From JALHNI01 sp965229305 (GTDB lineage: Bacteria > Acidobacteriota > Terriglobia > Bryobacterales > Bryobacteraceae): a stretch of 64,000 nucleotides of DNA. The translations under genes were made by a program, and so were the position numbers. This document shows, piece after piece, positions 43,739 through 53,094 of the stretch. The stretch is taken from NCBI GenBank assembly GCA_965229305.1, contig CBDDIZ010000034.1:62001-126000 (forward strand). The letters run 5' to 3'. Every line of letters begins with the position of its first letter. Position 1 is the stretch's first letter. The notes under the pieces were generated by a model. It searched no databases and had not been told where the DNA came from. It saw nothing but the letters and a program-made list of their open reading frames with translations.

Positions 43739-45031
43739 ATGCTAGTCGCGTACGCCACCCCACTTATCTGCATGATCTGCGGACTGAGCATCCTGTTGAT
43801 GCTGCTGCGCCCGCGAAGTTTGCCGGAGGTCTATTGGGTGGGGACGGGCGCGCTGATGTTGGTGGCGCTGGGGCTCGTGCCGCTGCCCGAGGCGGCTCAC
43901 GCCATCGCCGCGGGCGCTGACGTTTACTTTTTCCTGATCGGCATGATGTTGCTCTCGGAGTTAGCTCGCGGGCAGGGCGTGTTCGATTGGGTGGCGTCGC
44001 GGGCCAGTGCCGGATCTAAGGGATCGCCCCAAAGGCTGTTCGCGATCCTCTATGGCGTGGGGACGCTGGTGACGGTTTGCCTGTCCAACGATGCCACCGC
44101 CGTGGTGCTGACGCCGGCCGTGCTCGCCGCGGTGCGGCAATCGAAAGTGGATGCGCGGCCCTTTGTGTTTGCCTGTGCCATGGTGGCGAATGCCGCGTCC
44201 TTTGTGCTGCCAATCTCAAATCCGGCGAATCTCGTGGTGTTCTCGACCGGCGTGCCGCCGCTGGCGATGTGGCTGCGCCAGTTTCTACTTCCTTCGTTGC
44301 TCGCGATCGCCACAACTTACGGCGTGTTGCGCTGGTACTTTCGACGCGCGCTGACAGGTCGCATTGAGTCACTGGGGCGGCCAACAGCGCTGACCAAGGC
44401 GGGACGACTCGTCCTGGGCGGGCTGGCGATGATCGTCGTGTTGTTGCTGGTCGTCTCGGCACGCGATGAGGAACTGGGCTGGCCCACCTGCCTAGCGGCG
44501 CTCTGCCTGACGCTCGTCGTGAGTCTGTCGACCCGCCGCAGCCCCTGGCCGTTGTTCCAGGCGATCAGTTGGCCGACGTTAGGACTGGTGGCGGCACTCT
44601 TCGTACTGGTGAGCGCCGCACAAAGCGCGGGGGCTTTGCAGTTCGCGGTGGGGGCGCTGCGATCTTTCCATGCTCTGGGGCCGACGCTGGGAACATTCGT
44701 CACCGCATTGACCGTGGCTGTGGCGAATAATCTCCTGAATAACTTGCCGCTGGGCCTGCTAATCGGAGGCGCACTGCGGGCCGTACCGCCAGACGCCCTG
44801 ATCACGACGGCGGTGCTGATCGGCGTGGACCTGGGACCGAACCTCTCGGTGACCGGATCGCTGGCGACGATCCTGTGGCTGCTGGCGCTGCGCAAGGAGA
44901 ACATCGACGTCGGCGCCAGGGACTTCCTGCTGGTGGGGCTGCTGGCGATGCCGCTGGCCTTAGCCGCGAGTTTGGGTGGCGTGTTCGCTCTGCACGCGCG
45001 TTGGCCTGGGGTCTCAGTGTCAGGACGCTGA
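43739..45031 (+). CDS. arsB: ArsB/NhaD-superfamily anion permease, probable arsenite efflux
   Basis: 430 residues, about eleven helices. Signatures are VCLSNDATAVVLTPAVLAAV, LPISNPANLVVFS, NNLLNNLPLGLL and ALITTAVLIGVDLGPNLSVTG followed by SLATILWLLALRKE, which match ArsB closely. It is likely a membrane arsenite/antimonite exporter. GAAGGGG precedes the ATG. It lies 67 bp behind the MFS gene in the same direction. An ArsC-like gene is 6.5 kb upstream; no ArsR gene is seen. Confidence 0.82.
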   Translation: MLVAYATPLICMICGLSILLMLLRPRSLPEVYWVGTGALMLVALGLVPLPEAAHAIAAGADVYFFLIGMMLLSELARGQGVFDWVASRASAGSKGSPQRLFAILYGVGTLVTVCLSNDATAVVLTPAVLAAVRQSKVDARPFVFACAMVANAASFVLPISNPANLVVFSTGVPPLAMWLRQFLLPSLLAIATTYGVLRWYFRRALTGRIESLGRPTALTKAGRLVLGGLAMIVVLLLVVSARDEELGWPTCLAALCLTLVVSLSTRRSPWPLFQAISWPTLGLVAALFVLVSAAQSAGALQFAVGALRSFHALGPTLGTFVTALTVAVANNLLNNLPLGLLIGGALRAVPPDALITTAVLIGVDLGPNLSVTGSLATILWLLALRKENIDVGARDFLLVGLLAMPLALAASLGGVFALHARWPGVSVSGR

Positions 45032-45199
45032 CTTCGAGGAGTGGGTGGGGCGAGAGGTGGAGTTCGCGCGGGGACGGTCCGAGTTTGTGCTGAGCGAACT
45101 TCGAGCTCTCCAGTTTCAAGCGACGGAAGGGGCTCCGCGGATCGCCGCGGACGATGTGGTGGAGGCGAGTTCGGGTCTGGGTAAATATCGGCGACGGGC

Positions 45200-45480
45200 A
45201 GCAGTAGGCCGAATCGCGAGATCCCGTCCCTTTGCTGCACTGTGAAGTTGAGGGCGGCGGAAGTGGCGCTGGTGCCGCTGTGAACGCTGACCTAGTAGGC
45301 CCCTTTGCGGTTTAGCGAGACGTTGGCTGAGAGCAGATTGGTTTCGCGGTGACTCGGGGCGTAAGAGCAGCCAGCGGGACAGGAAGGTCCGGTGACGATG
45401 ATACGAGCGGAGTTGCGGCCGAAGCCTGTCCCGATGAGCCAGATCACGAAGCGGGTGCCGCAGAAGGGGAGAAGGGAACG
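45200..45480 (-). pseudogene. Remnant of an Ig-like/TIG-type secreted-protein tail
   Basis: On the minus strand one frame reads FVIWLIGTGFGRNSARIIVT, then LSANVSLNRKGAY, a TAG stop at 45294, and VSVHSGTSATSAALNFTVQQ. This resembles the end of the large cell-surface proteins with Ig-like domains common in Solibacter-like genomes. No start is visible. The stretch 45032-45200 holds nothing else I can support. Confidence 0.3.
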
Positions 45481-45494
45481 CCTTAGCGCAGGCG

Positions 45495-46442
45495 TCAGGG
45501 GGCTGGCGAGGCGACACCGACGTAGAGGCAGGCGTCGGCCAGTTGGCTGAGGGTGAGCGGGCTAGTCTGGAAGCCGCTGACGCAGGCGGCGGGCCCGCGG
45601 CAAGTGGTGAGGGTGCGGCCAAGGAACTCGCTGGCGGAGAGATCCGCGAAGGGGGAACGGGCGAGACGAAGCAGCACGGGCCGCAGGGGCGTCTTGACGG
45701 CTCGGTTGACCTTGTCGAAGTCGGGCGGGACGTCGGCCCGGACGGCGGGAGGACGGGGCAGCAAGCCGAGCGGAAGCACGACCAGAGTGCGGCCAGGATG
45801 ACGCGCTTCGATCAGGCGGGCGAGGCCTTGGTCCTCGCCGAGGGTGGCGAGGTAGGCGGGTGGCAGACGGCGGTAGAAGTGCGCGGCTCCATAGAGAACT
45901 AGGGCTTTCTCGCGGCGCGCGAGGACGTGTTGTTCGAGGACAGCGAGAGCCGCAGTCTCGCGGCTACGGGTGTCTGTCGGGCCGGGATCGCCGCCGAGGA
46001 CGCGAATCTGCTGGGCCGGGGGACGCTGCCGGTTGAGGTCGCGGACGGTAGCGAGGAAGTTGGCGTAAGCGGGCGAGTCCCAGAGGCCGCCGGCTGCTTG
46101 GGTGGTGGACTTCCAGACCTGGGCGAGTTGGGCAGGCGAGACCGGGTGGCCCTGCAGATAGCGGTCGAGGGTGGCTTGCTCGGTGGTGCTGGCGAACTCG
46201 ACGACGATGCTGCGGACTTTGGTGGGAAAGGCCGGATGACGGACGAGGGCGAGACGAAGGTCGGAATCGATCGCAAACTGCCCGTGTGCTTCACCGAGGG
46301 CAATGACGTCGACGTGATCAAAGGCGTCCACGAGGGTGCGGACAATCGAGTCGAGGCCGACGGTTTCGGCGGGGAGGTGGAGATTCGCCGGCTGGGCGGT
46401 GGCGGAGAGGATGAGCGTGGTGAGCAGAACGAGGGGGCGCAT
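45495..46442 (-). CDS. ChaN/EreA-like secreted protein
   Basis: 315 residues with a short signal peptide (MRPLVLLTTLILSATAQP). VIALGEAHGQFAIDSDLRLA, IVVEFASTTEQATLDRYL and ALVLYGAAHFYRRLP match the ChaN / erythromycin-esterase-like fold, where Glu and His of GEAH contribute to the active or haem/metal site. The C-terminal part (FLGRTLTTCRGPAAC) is less conserved. Function is uncertain: hydrolase or haem binding. Confidence 0.72.
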   Translation of the reverse strand: MRPLVLLTTLILSATAQPANLHLPAETVGLDSIVRTLVDAFDHVDVIALGEAHGQFAIDSDLRLALVRHPAFPTKVRSIVVEFASTTEQATLDRYLQGHPVSPAQLAQVWKSTTQAAGGLWDSPAYANFLATVRDLNRQRPPAQQIRVLGGDPGPTDTRSRETAALAVLEQHVLARREKALVLYGAAHFYRRLPPAYLATLGEDQGLARLIEARHPGRTLVVLPLGLLPRPPAVRADVPPDFDKVNRAVKTPLRPVLLRLARSPFADLSASEFLGRTLTTCRGPAACVSGFQTSPLTLSQLADACLYVGVASPAP

Positions 46443-46524
46443 GTGGGGTGGGGCCGCTCGTCATTGTAGCGAAGGGGCGGATGCCCGCCAGTGACTGCTT
46501 AGCCGGCCGTTGTAGATTGGGCTC

Positions 46525-46962
46525 ATGGCTTTGAAGCGGTTGGACAATGTCGGGATTGTGGTGGAAGATCTGGGAGCGGCGGTCGAGTTCTTTCTCGAAC
46601 TGGGCCTCACGCTCGAAGGTCGGGCGATGGTGGAGGGGGAATGGGCGGGACGCGTTACGGGATTGGGGAATCAGCGCGTAGAAATTGCCATGATGCGCAC
46701 GCCGGATGGCCACAGCCGGCTGGAGCTGTCACGGTTTCTCGAGCCGGCGGTGAGCGCGGATCATCGTCGCGCTCCGGTGAACGCGCTGGGTTACCTGCGG
46801 GTGATGTTTGCGGTGGATGACTTGGACGAGACACTCGAGCGACTGCGTCGGCACGGCGCGCAGGTGGTAGGCGAGGTGGTGCAGTATCAGCAGTCCTATC
46901 GGTTGTGTTACATCCGGGGGCCGGAGGGCGTTCTGATCGGCTTGGCGCAGGAACTTACTTGA
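46525..46962 (+). CDS. VOC (glyoxalase/bleomycin-resistance) family protein
   Basis: 145 residues with paired beta-alpha-beta-beta-beta units: LDNVGIVVEDLGAAVEFFLE, TPDGHSRLELSRFLEP, LRVMFAVDDLDETLERLRRH and IRGPEGVLIGLAQEL. Metal ligands His/Glu fit the VOC superfamily. The substrate is unknown. An IS256 copy has inserted 21 bp past its stop without damaging it. Confidence 0.85.
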   Translation: MALKRLDNVGIVVEDLGAAVEFFLELGLTLEGRAMVEGEWAGRVTGLGNQRVEIAMMRTPDGHSRLELSRFLEPAVSADHRRAPVNALGYLRVMFAVDDLDETLERLRRHGAQVVGEVVQYQQSYRLCYIRGPEGVLIGLAQELT

Positions 46963-47072
46963 TTGGTTGGGGGCGGCCGAGAGGGTCCTGTCAATGAAAA
47001 TGTGTAAACCGCCGTTCGCCAGACGATCGGCGCAGGCCGATCGAAACCAGGGTGCAAACCGGCTTCGAGCCC

Positions 47073-47205
47073 GGCCTTCGAACTCTTCATGGAATCCGTA
47101 GGCAGGCGGGGGGCGCGGTCCAGGCCGAGCGCAGCGAGCCCGCGGAGCGGGTTGCCTTGACGGCGGTCCCCGCCTGCCTGACTGACGCTCTGCAGTTCGA
47201 AGGCC
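47073..47205. repeat. Nested inverted repeats in the IS256 tail
   Basis: GGCCTTCGAACT (47073-47084) pairs with AGTTCGAAGGCC (47194-47205), and inside it GGCAGGCGGGG (47101-47111) pairs with CCCCGCCTGCC (47168-47178). Another hairpin, CGATCGGC/GCCGATCG, lies just outside at about 47022. The whole can fold into a cruciform-like structure of about 130 bp downstream of the transposase gene, perhaps a terminator or a nested REP-like element. Confidence 0.7.
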
Positions 47206-47211
47206 CCACGA

Positions 47212-48459
47212 TCACGTGCCCAGCGCGGCGGCGATCCGTTCGCCGTGCAGAATCTGGAAGCGATTCATGGCCGCCTTCCAGCCTTGCACCGACTCCCAAC
47301 GCGCGATCAGATTCTGCAAGGTCAGATAGATCAACTTCAACGCCGCTTCATCGCTCGGAAATGATCCCCGCGTCTTGAGCGTCTTGCGCAGGGTGCTATT
47401 GAGCGATTCAATGGCATTGGTCGTGTAGATGATCTTCCGGATCTCGTCGGGGTAAGCGAAGAACGGCGACAGCCGCTCCCAATTCGTTCGCCATAAGTTG
47501 ACGATCGGCTGATACTTACTCCCCCACTCGGTCGCGAACGCCTCGAGCGCCTGCTGGCCTTGCTCGGCAGTGGCAGCCCGATAGATCGGTCGCAGTGCGG
47601 CGGCTACTGCTTTGCGCTCCTTCCAATTCACATAGTTCAAACTCGCGCGCACCGCGTGCACAATGCAATGCTGCACCTCCGCCTGCGGAAACACGTTTTC
47701 AATCGCCTCCGGAAATCCGCGCAGGCCATCCACGCAGAAGATCAGCACGTCTTTCACGCCGCGATTCTTCAGCTCCGTCAGCACCGCTAACCAGAACTTC
47801 GCTCCTTCGTTCGCCGTGACCCAGATGCCCAGCACGTCTTTCTGGCCACTCCAATCGACGCCAATCGCCAGGAAAAACGCCCGATTATCCACGCGCCCGT
47901 TGTGCCGCACTTTCACCACCAACGCATCGAGATACACGATGGCATAGAGCGATTCGAGCGGCCGGTTCTGCCACGTCTTGACGTCTTCCATCACTGCGTC
48001 AGTCACTTCGGACACCAACGCCGCACTGACTTCGACGCCGTAGATCTCCTGCAAATGGGCTTGAATATCTCGCGTGGTCAAGCCCCGCGCATAGAGCGCC
48101 ACGATCTTGGCATCCAAGCCGGCCAGGCGCGTCTGGTGCTTCCCGATCAACTGCGGCTCGAACTCGCCGTTGCGGTCGCGCGGTACCTCGACGACCACCT
48201 CTCCCAACTCGCCCTTCAGCGTCTTGGCGCTCGTCCCATTCCGCGAGTTCCCGCTCCCGCGTCCCGCCGCCGCGTACTTCTCGTAGCCCAGATGGTGCGT
48301 CAGTTCCCCTTGCAACGCCCGCTCCATCCCCCGCTTCAGCATCTGTTGCAGCAGTCCCGTCAGCGTCGTTTCGTCCACCCCTCCTCGGTGCTCTTTCACC
48401 GCTTCGTCATACAACTCGTCGAACTTCTCGATATTCAGCTTCATCTCGTTCTCCTTCAT
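47212..48459 (-). CDS. IS256/mutator-type transposase
   Basis: 415 residues, full length, with the DDE residues in VYLDALVVKVR, IFCVDGLRGFPEAI and TTNAIESLNSTLRK, plus CIVHAVRASLNYV, the C-x2-H-x-V pattern typical of the family. MKENEMKLN is the start; MKLNIEKFD is an alternative. No lesion is visible, so it is probably functional. Confidence 0.95.
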   Translation of the reverse strand: MKENEMKLNIEKFDELYDEAVKEHRGGVDETTLTGLLQQMLKRGMERALQGELTHHLGYEKYAAAGRGSGNSRNGTSAKTLKGELGEVVVEVPRDRNGEFEPQLIGKHQTRLAGLDAKIVALYARGLTTRDIQAHLQEIYGVEVSAALVSEVTDAVMEDVKTWQNRPLESLYAIVYLDALVVKVRHNGRVDNRAFFLAIGVDWSGQKDVLGIWVTANEGAKFWLAVLTELKNRGVKDVLIFCVDGLRGFPEAIENVFPQAEVQHCIVHAVRASLNYVNWKERKAVAAALRPIYRAATAEQGQQALEAFATEWGSKYQPIVNLWRTNWERLSPFFAYPDEIRKIIYTTNAIESLNSTLRKTLKTRGSFPSDEAALKLIYLTLQNLIARWESVQGWKAAMNRFQILHGERIAAALGT

Positions 48460-48598
48460 TTTCTCGAAGAACGGCGTTTACACACTCTGTTTTACAGGCT
48501 CGCCGAGAGTGTCGACCGCCTTGCGACGTAAACGAGTTAGTCAAGCAGCCACCGTCAGGAACCATATCGTACCACTCGGTGTCAATTAGCAAGTAGAC

Positions 48599-49201
48599 AT
48601 GACTCGTCACTGGTTTCCGCATGTTCTCGCCTTGCTGCAGGCGATGCTGCATCTCTGCCTCGTTAGCTCTACTTACTGGACGGCGACGCTGCGGGACGAG
48701 AACTTCGACGCCATGCGATTTCTGAGAGCCGATCTCGAGCGCCCGCTGTTTGAGCCGTATGGCTTCTGCGGCGCCTGGAGCCATCTGAGCGCTGGTCAGG
48801 CTGCGGCCTTGGGCCTGGATTTCCCGGCCTATCTTGCAGCATCCCTGCTTCACCGAGCCATCGTGCAGCAGGCGAGTTGTGTTGAGGCGGTGATGACGCC
48901 AAGAGGTCACATCTTAGTCACGGCATTGGCTCTGCCGGTGTGGTTTTGGGTCGGGTTGAGTCTCCAAAGGCTTGCCCGGCGTCGGTGGCCTTCGCGGGTG
49001 CAAGAACGAGCGATCGTGCCGATCGGGTCGATCCCATTGCCGTTGGCGGTGTTGGGGCTCATCTCAAGTTATTCGGCGTTCTTACTCTTGGAGTGGGGGC
49101 TGGCTTTGCAGCTCGCCGGTATGGCTGGTTGGGGTCTTTTCATGGCGACGTTGGCCGCGGAGAAGCTGCGGGTTTGGCCGTTCACGCAGAGCGATACCTA
49201 G
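48599..49201 (+). CDS. Uncharacterised membrane protein
   Basis: 200 residues with about four hydrophobic segments (WFPHVLALLQAMLHLCLV, LVTALALPVWFWVGLSL, PLPLAVLGLISSYSAFLLL, LQLAGMAGWGLFMATLAAE). A non-membrane loop of about 60 residues follows the first helix. No family is recognised. It begins 90 bp after the IS256 target duplication, so the element may have separated it from its original promoter. Confidence 0.55.
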   Translation: MTRHWFPHVLALLQAMLHLCLVSSTYWTATLRDENFDAMRFLRADLERPLFEPYGFCGAWSHLSAGQAAALGLDFPAYLAASLLHRAIVQQASCVEAVMTPRGHILVTALALPVWFWVGLSLQRLARRRWPSRVQERAIVPIGSIPLPLAVLGLISSYSAFLLLEWGLALQLAGMAGWGLFMATLAAEKLRVWPFTQSDT

Positions 49202-49206
49202 TGGTG

Positions 49207-49866
49207 TTAGCCGGTGTAGAGGGCGTAGCGGGCGTTGCCGGGTTGGGAGACTTTCTCAGCGAGGCGCTTGAAGTAGCGGCAGAAGATGTCGTCGCAGATG
49301 GGGTTGTAGACGATCAGGATGCGGGGACCGGCGGGTGTAACGGCCTTGATGTTCCGCAGGGTTTGGTCGAGGACGTGGCCTTCGAAGGGGTTGAAAAAGT
49401 ATAAGACGCGGTCCTGCGGGGTGGGGAAGAAGGTTGTGGCGTCGCCGTGGATCAATTCGGTTTTTGCGGTGAGGCCGAGTTTTTGGATGTTGCGGAGGGC
49501 GATGGTGTGGAGGCGTTCCGTGTATTCGATGCCACGGGAGAGCGGAAAGCCATGGCGGGCGGCGGCGATGACGACCTTGCCTTTGCCGGAGCCGTAGTCG
49601 AGGAAATGGCAACTCAGTAGGTCGTCGCCGAGAATGGTGTCGGCCTCGTGGATCGCGAGGTCGATGAGGGCGAAGGGCGAGGGGAAGTAGCGGTTCTGCA
49701 GGGCGAGGCGTTCGCCGGTGAAGAGTTCGTCTTTGCTGACGGCGGTGAAGGTGTCGACGCCGTGGCGGTAGTCAAACAGAACGTCGGACTTCACCAACTG
49801 GTAAAGCCCGGAGACACCGTATTTGCGGAGGAGGATCCTGAGGATGTCCAGGTTTTCACGAAGCAC
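49207..49866 (-). CDS. Class I SAM-dependent methyltransferase
   Basis: 219 residues. The SAM-binding motif I is CHFLDYGSGKGKVVIAAAR, acidic motif II is GIEYTERLH, motif III is IHGDATTFF and the catalytic-loop region YFFNPFEGHVLDQTLRNI. This pattern resembles small DOT1-like methyltransferases often found beside surface-polymer genes. The target is unknown. Confidence 0.85.
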   Translation of the reverse strand: MLRENLDILRILLRKYGVSGLYQLVKSDVLFDYRHGVDTFTAVSKDELFTGERLALQNRYFPSPFALIDLAIHEADTILGDDLLSCHFLDYGSGKGKVVIAAARHGFPLSRGIEYTERLHTIALRNIQKLGLTAKTELIHGDATTFFPTPQDRVLYFFNPFEGHVLDQTLRNIKAVTPAGPRILIVYNPICDDIFCRYFKRLAEKVSQPGNARYALYTG

Positions 49867-49902
49867 GGTGGATCCAGGATAGCGTGCGGCGCGGCGGGTG
49901 AG

Positions 49903-52638
49903 TTACTCACGCCGGAGGGCGAGGAGCGGATCGATGCGGACGGCGCGGCGGGCGGGTCCGTAGGCGGCGAGGAGAGCGGCGGTGAGGAGGACGAGAGCGG
50001 CGACGGCGAGATTGCGAGGGTCGTTGGGTTGGGTGCCGTAGAGGAACGACTTGACCAGATGGGAGGACCCCAAAGCGGCGGGGAGGCTGATGGCGAGGCC
50101 GACGCCGACCAGCAAGAGGACGTGGCGGAGGACCATCCAAATTACGGCGGTACGAGGCGCGCCTAGCGCCATGCGGAGGCCGATTTCGCCGATTCGGCGG
50201 GTGACGTGATAGGACATGGTGCCGTAGAGGCCAAGGCAGGCAGTGAGCAGGGCAAGGAGGGCGAAGCCGGTGCAGAGTTTGGCGAAGGTGATTTCGCGGT
50301 TGATGGTGCGATCGATTTCGGCGGCTTGGGTGAGGATGTCGGTGACGGGAAGGGCGGGGTCGGCGTCGCGCACGATTTCGCGGATGCTCGGGACGTAGTT
50401 GAGCGGGTCGCCAGTCGTGCGGAGGGCATAGGTGACGCGCTCGGGCGGCATCAGGCTGATGGGAGCAAAGACGGTGAGGGAGTTGTCTTCCTTGAGGCTG
50501 CCATGGCGGAGGTTGGCAGAAACGCCGATGATCTCGAGGTCGCGTTTCTCGCCGACGAAGGTGAGGCGGCGGCCGAGGGGACTGGCCTGGCCGAAGTACT
50601 CGCGGGCGAGGCGCTCGCTGATGACGGCTACTGGAGCGGAGCCGGTGCGGTCGCGTTCGTCGATTTCGCGGCCGGCGAGTAGGGGGATTTGCATCGTGCT
50701 GAGGAAGCCAGGGCCGGCGCCCAGGACGCGGGCGCCATTTACGGTGACAGGGCCGATCTTGATTTCGCCGCGATAGGTGACGCCGGCGTGGCTGGAATGG
50801 ATGATGGAGGCGTGCGAGAGAGTGGCACTGCTGACTCCGGGGAGCGTGGCGAAGCGTCGGCGGAGTTCGGCGTAGAAGGTGTTGATTTCGGGATCGCGGT
50901 GGCCGGATTGGCGAGCGTTGACGGAGAACAGGAGGATGTTCTCGCGGGCGTAGCCCAGTTGGACGGAATGTAGCTGGCTGAGCGTTTGAACGAAGAGGCC
51001 GGCGGCGACCAGGATCAGGAACGACATGGCGATCTGAGCGGTGAGGAGGACGTACTGAACGCGGCGGCGCGAGGAGCCGCCCGTGCCGCCGGCGGGGCCG
51101 TCCTTGAGGGCGGGGAGGACATCGGGGCGCGTGGCTTGCAGGGCGGGGACGAGGCCAAAGAAGAGTCCGCAGAGGAGGGACAGCGCGGCGGTGGCGACGA
51201 GTACGGGCCAGTTCAGTTCAGCGCGAAGCGTGAAGTCCTCCTGACCGCGAGAGAACAAGAGCGTGAGTGTACGGACGCCCCAGATGGCAAACAGAACGCC
51301 CAAGGCGCCGCCAGCCGCGGCCAGCATCACGCTTTCAGTGAGCAACTGACGGATGACGCGGAAGCGGCCGGCGCCGAGGCTGAGGCGGACGGCCATTTCG
51401 CGGCGGCGCGCGGCGGCGCGAGCGAGGAGGAGGTTGGCGATGTTGGCGCAGGTGATGGCGAGGATGAGGCCGACCATGGCGAACAGCACCAGGATGGGCT
51501 TTGAGTATTGGCGGCGCAGGCTGCCGAGTCCGCCAGCGCCGGAATTGAGTTGGAGGGCCGGCCGGTTACTGCGTTCGCTCTCGGTGGTAGCGGTGGCGGC
51601 GACCCAGGCCTGGAAGCGCGGGGCGAGCGCCGCCTGAGCTTGGGCGAGAGTGACACCTGGGCGGAGGCGGCCCATTATTTCGAGCCAGTAGAAATTGCGA
51701 TCGCCGTAGACGCGGGCGGCGTCCGGGCCGTCGACCAGGAGGTTGGCGTGGAGGGGGAGGTAGATGTCGGGAGAGACGGCGGGGTCGACGCCAAAGAACT
51801 CGGGCGGGGCGACGCCGATCACGGTGAAGGGCACCCGATCGAGGAGCACCTGCTGGCCCAAGGCCTGAGCGGGGCTGCCGAAGCGTTGCTGGCTGAGGGC
51901 GAAGCTGAGGACCGCAACGGGCGTGGCCCCGGGACGATCGTCCGTCGCCGAGAGGAGACGTCCGGCGGCGGGGGAGACGGCGAGCCCGGCGAAGTACTCG
52001 CCGGTGACGTACTCAGCGCTAGCAGAGGTCGAGTGGCCGCGGATGGTGAGGGTGCGGCGGAGCGCGTTGAAGTAGCCGAAAACGGACGAGAAAACGGGAT
52101 TGTCCTGGCGTAGGTCTTCGAACGCCGGGTAAGGGAACATGCCGCTGGCGAGGTAGCCTTTGCTGCCCGGCCAAAGGACGCCCTGGAGGCCGTGAATCAC
52201 GTGTTCCCCCAGGCGTTCGGGATTCTTCGGTGTACGGCTTTGCCAGTTCAGCACGACGAGGGAGTCCGGGTCAGCCACTGGCAGCGACCGCAACAGGATG
52301 GACTCCATGAAGCTGTAGATGGCTGTGTTGGCGCCGATGCCCAGCGCGAGCGACAGGATTGCCATGAGGCTGAAGGCTCGGTGAGCGAGCAGGTTCCGCC
52401 AGCCGTAGCGGACGTCCTGGGTAACTTCTGACAGAAAGCGGGTCATCCAAATCTCTCGTGAGGCTTCCTGGGTGAGGCTGACGTTGCCGAAGCGGCGGTG
52501 TGCTTCGGCGCGGGCTTGCGAAGGGGTGAGTCCGGAGGCTTCGAGGTCGGCGGCTTTCTCGGCGAGGTGGAGGTCGATTTCTTCACGCAGCGCGGCCTCG
52601 CGGCGGCCTCGGCGGAGCCAGTACTGGAGGCGGCGCAT
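49903..52638 (-). CDS. ADOP-type ABC transporter permease (MacB/FtsX-like)
   Basis: 911 residues. An N-terminal cytosolic prefix (REEIDLHLAEKAADLEASGL) is followed by a first MacB periplasmic-core/FtsX unit starting LMAILSLALGIGANTAIYSF and a second unit after about residue 480, ending in ARRAVRIDPLLALRRE. Such duplicated orphan permeases lack an ATPase gene nearby and are expanded in acidobacteria. Its start overlaps the PadR stop by one base (TGATG), so regulator and permease are coupled. Confidence 0.93.
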   Translation of the reverse strand: MRRLQYWLRRGRREAALREEIDLHLAEKAADLEASGLTPSQARAEAHRRFGNVSLTQEASREIWMTRFLSEVTQDVRYGWRNLLAHRAFSLMAILSLALGIGANTAIYSFMESILLRSLPVADPDSLVVLNWQSRTPKNPERLGEHVIHGLQGVLWPGSKGYLASGMFPYPAFEDLRQDNPVFSSVFGYFNALRRTLTIRGHSTSASAEYVTGEYFAGLAVSPAAGRLLSATDDRPGATPVAVLSFALSQQRFGSPAQALGQQVLLDRVPFTVIGVAPPEFFGVDPAVSPDIYLPLHANLLVDGPDAARVYGDRNFYWLEIMGRLRPGVTLAQAQAALAPRFQAWVAATATTESERSNRPALQLNSGAGGLGSLRRQYSKPILVLFAMVGLILAITCANIANLLLARAAARRREMAVRLSLGAGRFRVIRQLLTESVMLAAAGGALGVLFAIWGVRTLTLLFSRGQEDFTLRAELNWPVLVATAALSLLCGLFFGLVPALQATRPDVLPALKDGPAGGTGGSSRRRVQYVLLTAQIAMSFLILVAAGLFVQTLSQLHSVQLGYARENILLFSVNARQSGHRDPEINTFYAELRRRFATLPGVSSATLSHASIIHSSHAGVTYRGEIKIGPVTVNGARVLGAGPGFLSTMQIPLLAGREIDERDRTGSAPVAVISERLAREYFGQASPLGRRLTFVGEKRDLEIIGVSANLRHGSLKEDNSLTVFAPISLMPPERVTYALRTTGDPLNYVPSIREIVRDADPALPVTDILTQAAEIDRTINREITFAKLCTGFALLALLTACLGLYGTMSYHVTRRIGEIGLRMALGAPRTAVIWMVLRHVLLLVGVGLAISLPAALGSSHLVKSFLYGTQPNDPRNLAVAALVLLTAALLAAYGPARRAVRIDPLLALRRE

Positions 52639-52976
52639 CAGGTGGTCCCCATCACACGGGCGATGGCGAGGGTGAGCTTGGCGTATTGCCGCGTCTCGGC
52701 GTCAAGTTGGGCGCGGCCGGCGGGGGTGATCTGGTAGATGCGGGCGCGGCGGTTGTTGGCGGTGGTGCCCCAGACGCCGTCGATCCAGCCGTTCAGTTCA
52801 AGGCGCTGGAGGGCGGGGTAGAGCGAGCCTTCTTCGACGAGGAGTTCGTTGTCGGAGGATTGCTGGATGAACTGGACGATGCCGTAGCCGTGGAGATTGC
52901 GGAGGGAGAGGGTTCGGAGGATGAGCATGTCCAGGGAACCGGGGAGCGAGTCGTTCTTTTTGGGTTTGCGTCCCAT
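52638..52976 (-). CDS. PadR family transcriptional regulator
   Basis: About 112 residues from ATG 52976: MGRKPKKNDSLPGSLDMLIL, then ILRTLSLRNLHGYGIVQFIQ, VEEGSLYPALQRLELNGWID and NNRRARIYQITPAGRAQLDA, the full winged-helix of PadR. An in-frame ATG at 53039 with an upstream AGGGAAG could add 21 residues. It is coupled to the ADOP gene that it probably controls, and divergent from a second PadR gene. Confidence 0.92.
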   Translation of the reverse strand: MGRKPKKNDSLPGSLDMLILRTLSLRNLHGYGIVQFIQQSSDNELLVEEGSLYPALQRLELNGWIDGVWGTTANNRRARIYQITPAGRAQLDAETRQYAKLTLAIARVMGTT

Positions 52977-52980
52977 GCCA

Positions 52981-53074
52981 AGAATTCTTAGCTTACGGTG
53001 GCGGACGGAGATCGTCAAGGCCACATTCGCAGACTTCATACTCGCTTCCCTTGCGCTTCGACAAGAACTCTTGT
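52981..53074. promoter_or_regulatory. Paired palindromes in the shared PadR control region
   Basis: AAGAATTCTT (52981-52990) and ACAAGAACTCTTGT (53061-53074) both show AAGA-N2-TCTT symmetry, and CAAGAA(T/C)TCTT is common to both. Each lies next to one of the two divergent padR start codons (4 bp and 20 bp away). They probably are operators bound by one or both PadR proteins, allowing cross-regulation of the two permease modules. Confidence 0.55.
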
Positions 53075-53094
53075 AGAAGTAATAGGGAAGCTAT

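Larger units (their letters stand above)
46984..48501 (-). mobile_element. IS256-family insertion sequence with perfect target duplication
   Basis: The 1,518-bp element is flanked by GCCGAGAG at 46976-46983 and 48502-48509, a perfect 8-bp target duplication. Its ends, GGTCCTGTCAATG... and (reversed right) GAGCCTGTAAAAC..., share 19 of 26 positions, both ending in TGTGTAAAC at the inner side. It carries one intact transposase gene and a 228-bp non-coding tail with nested inverted repeats. Intact gene and perfect duplication indicate a recent insertion. Confidence 0.93.
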
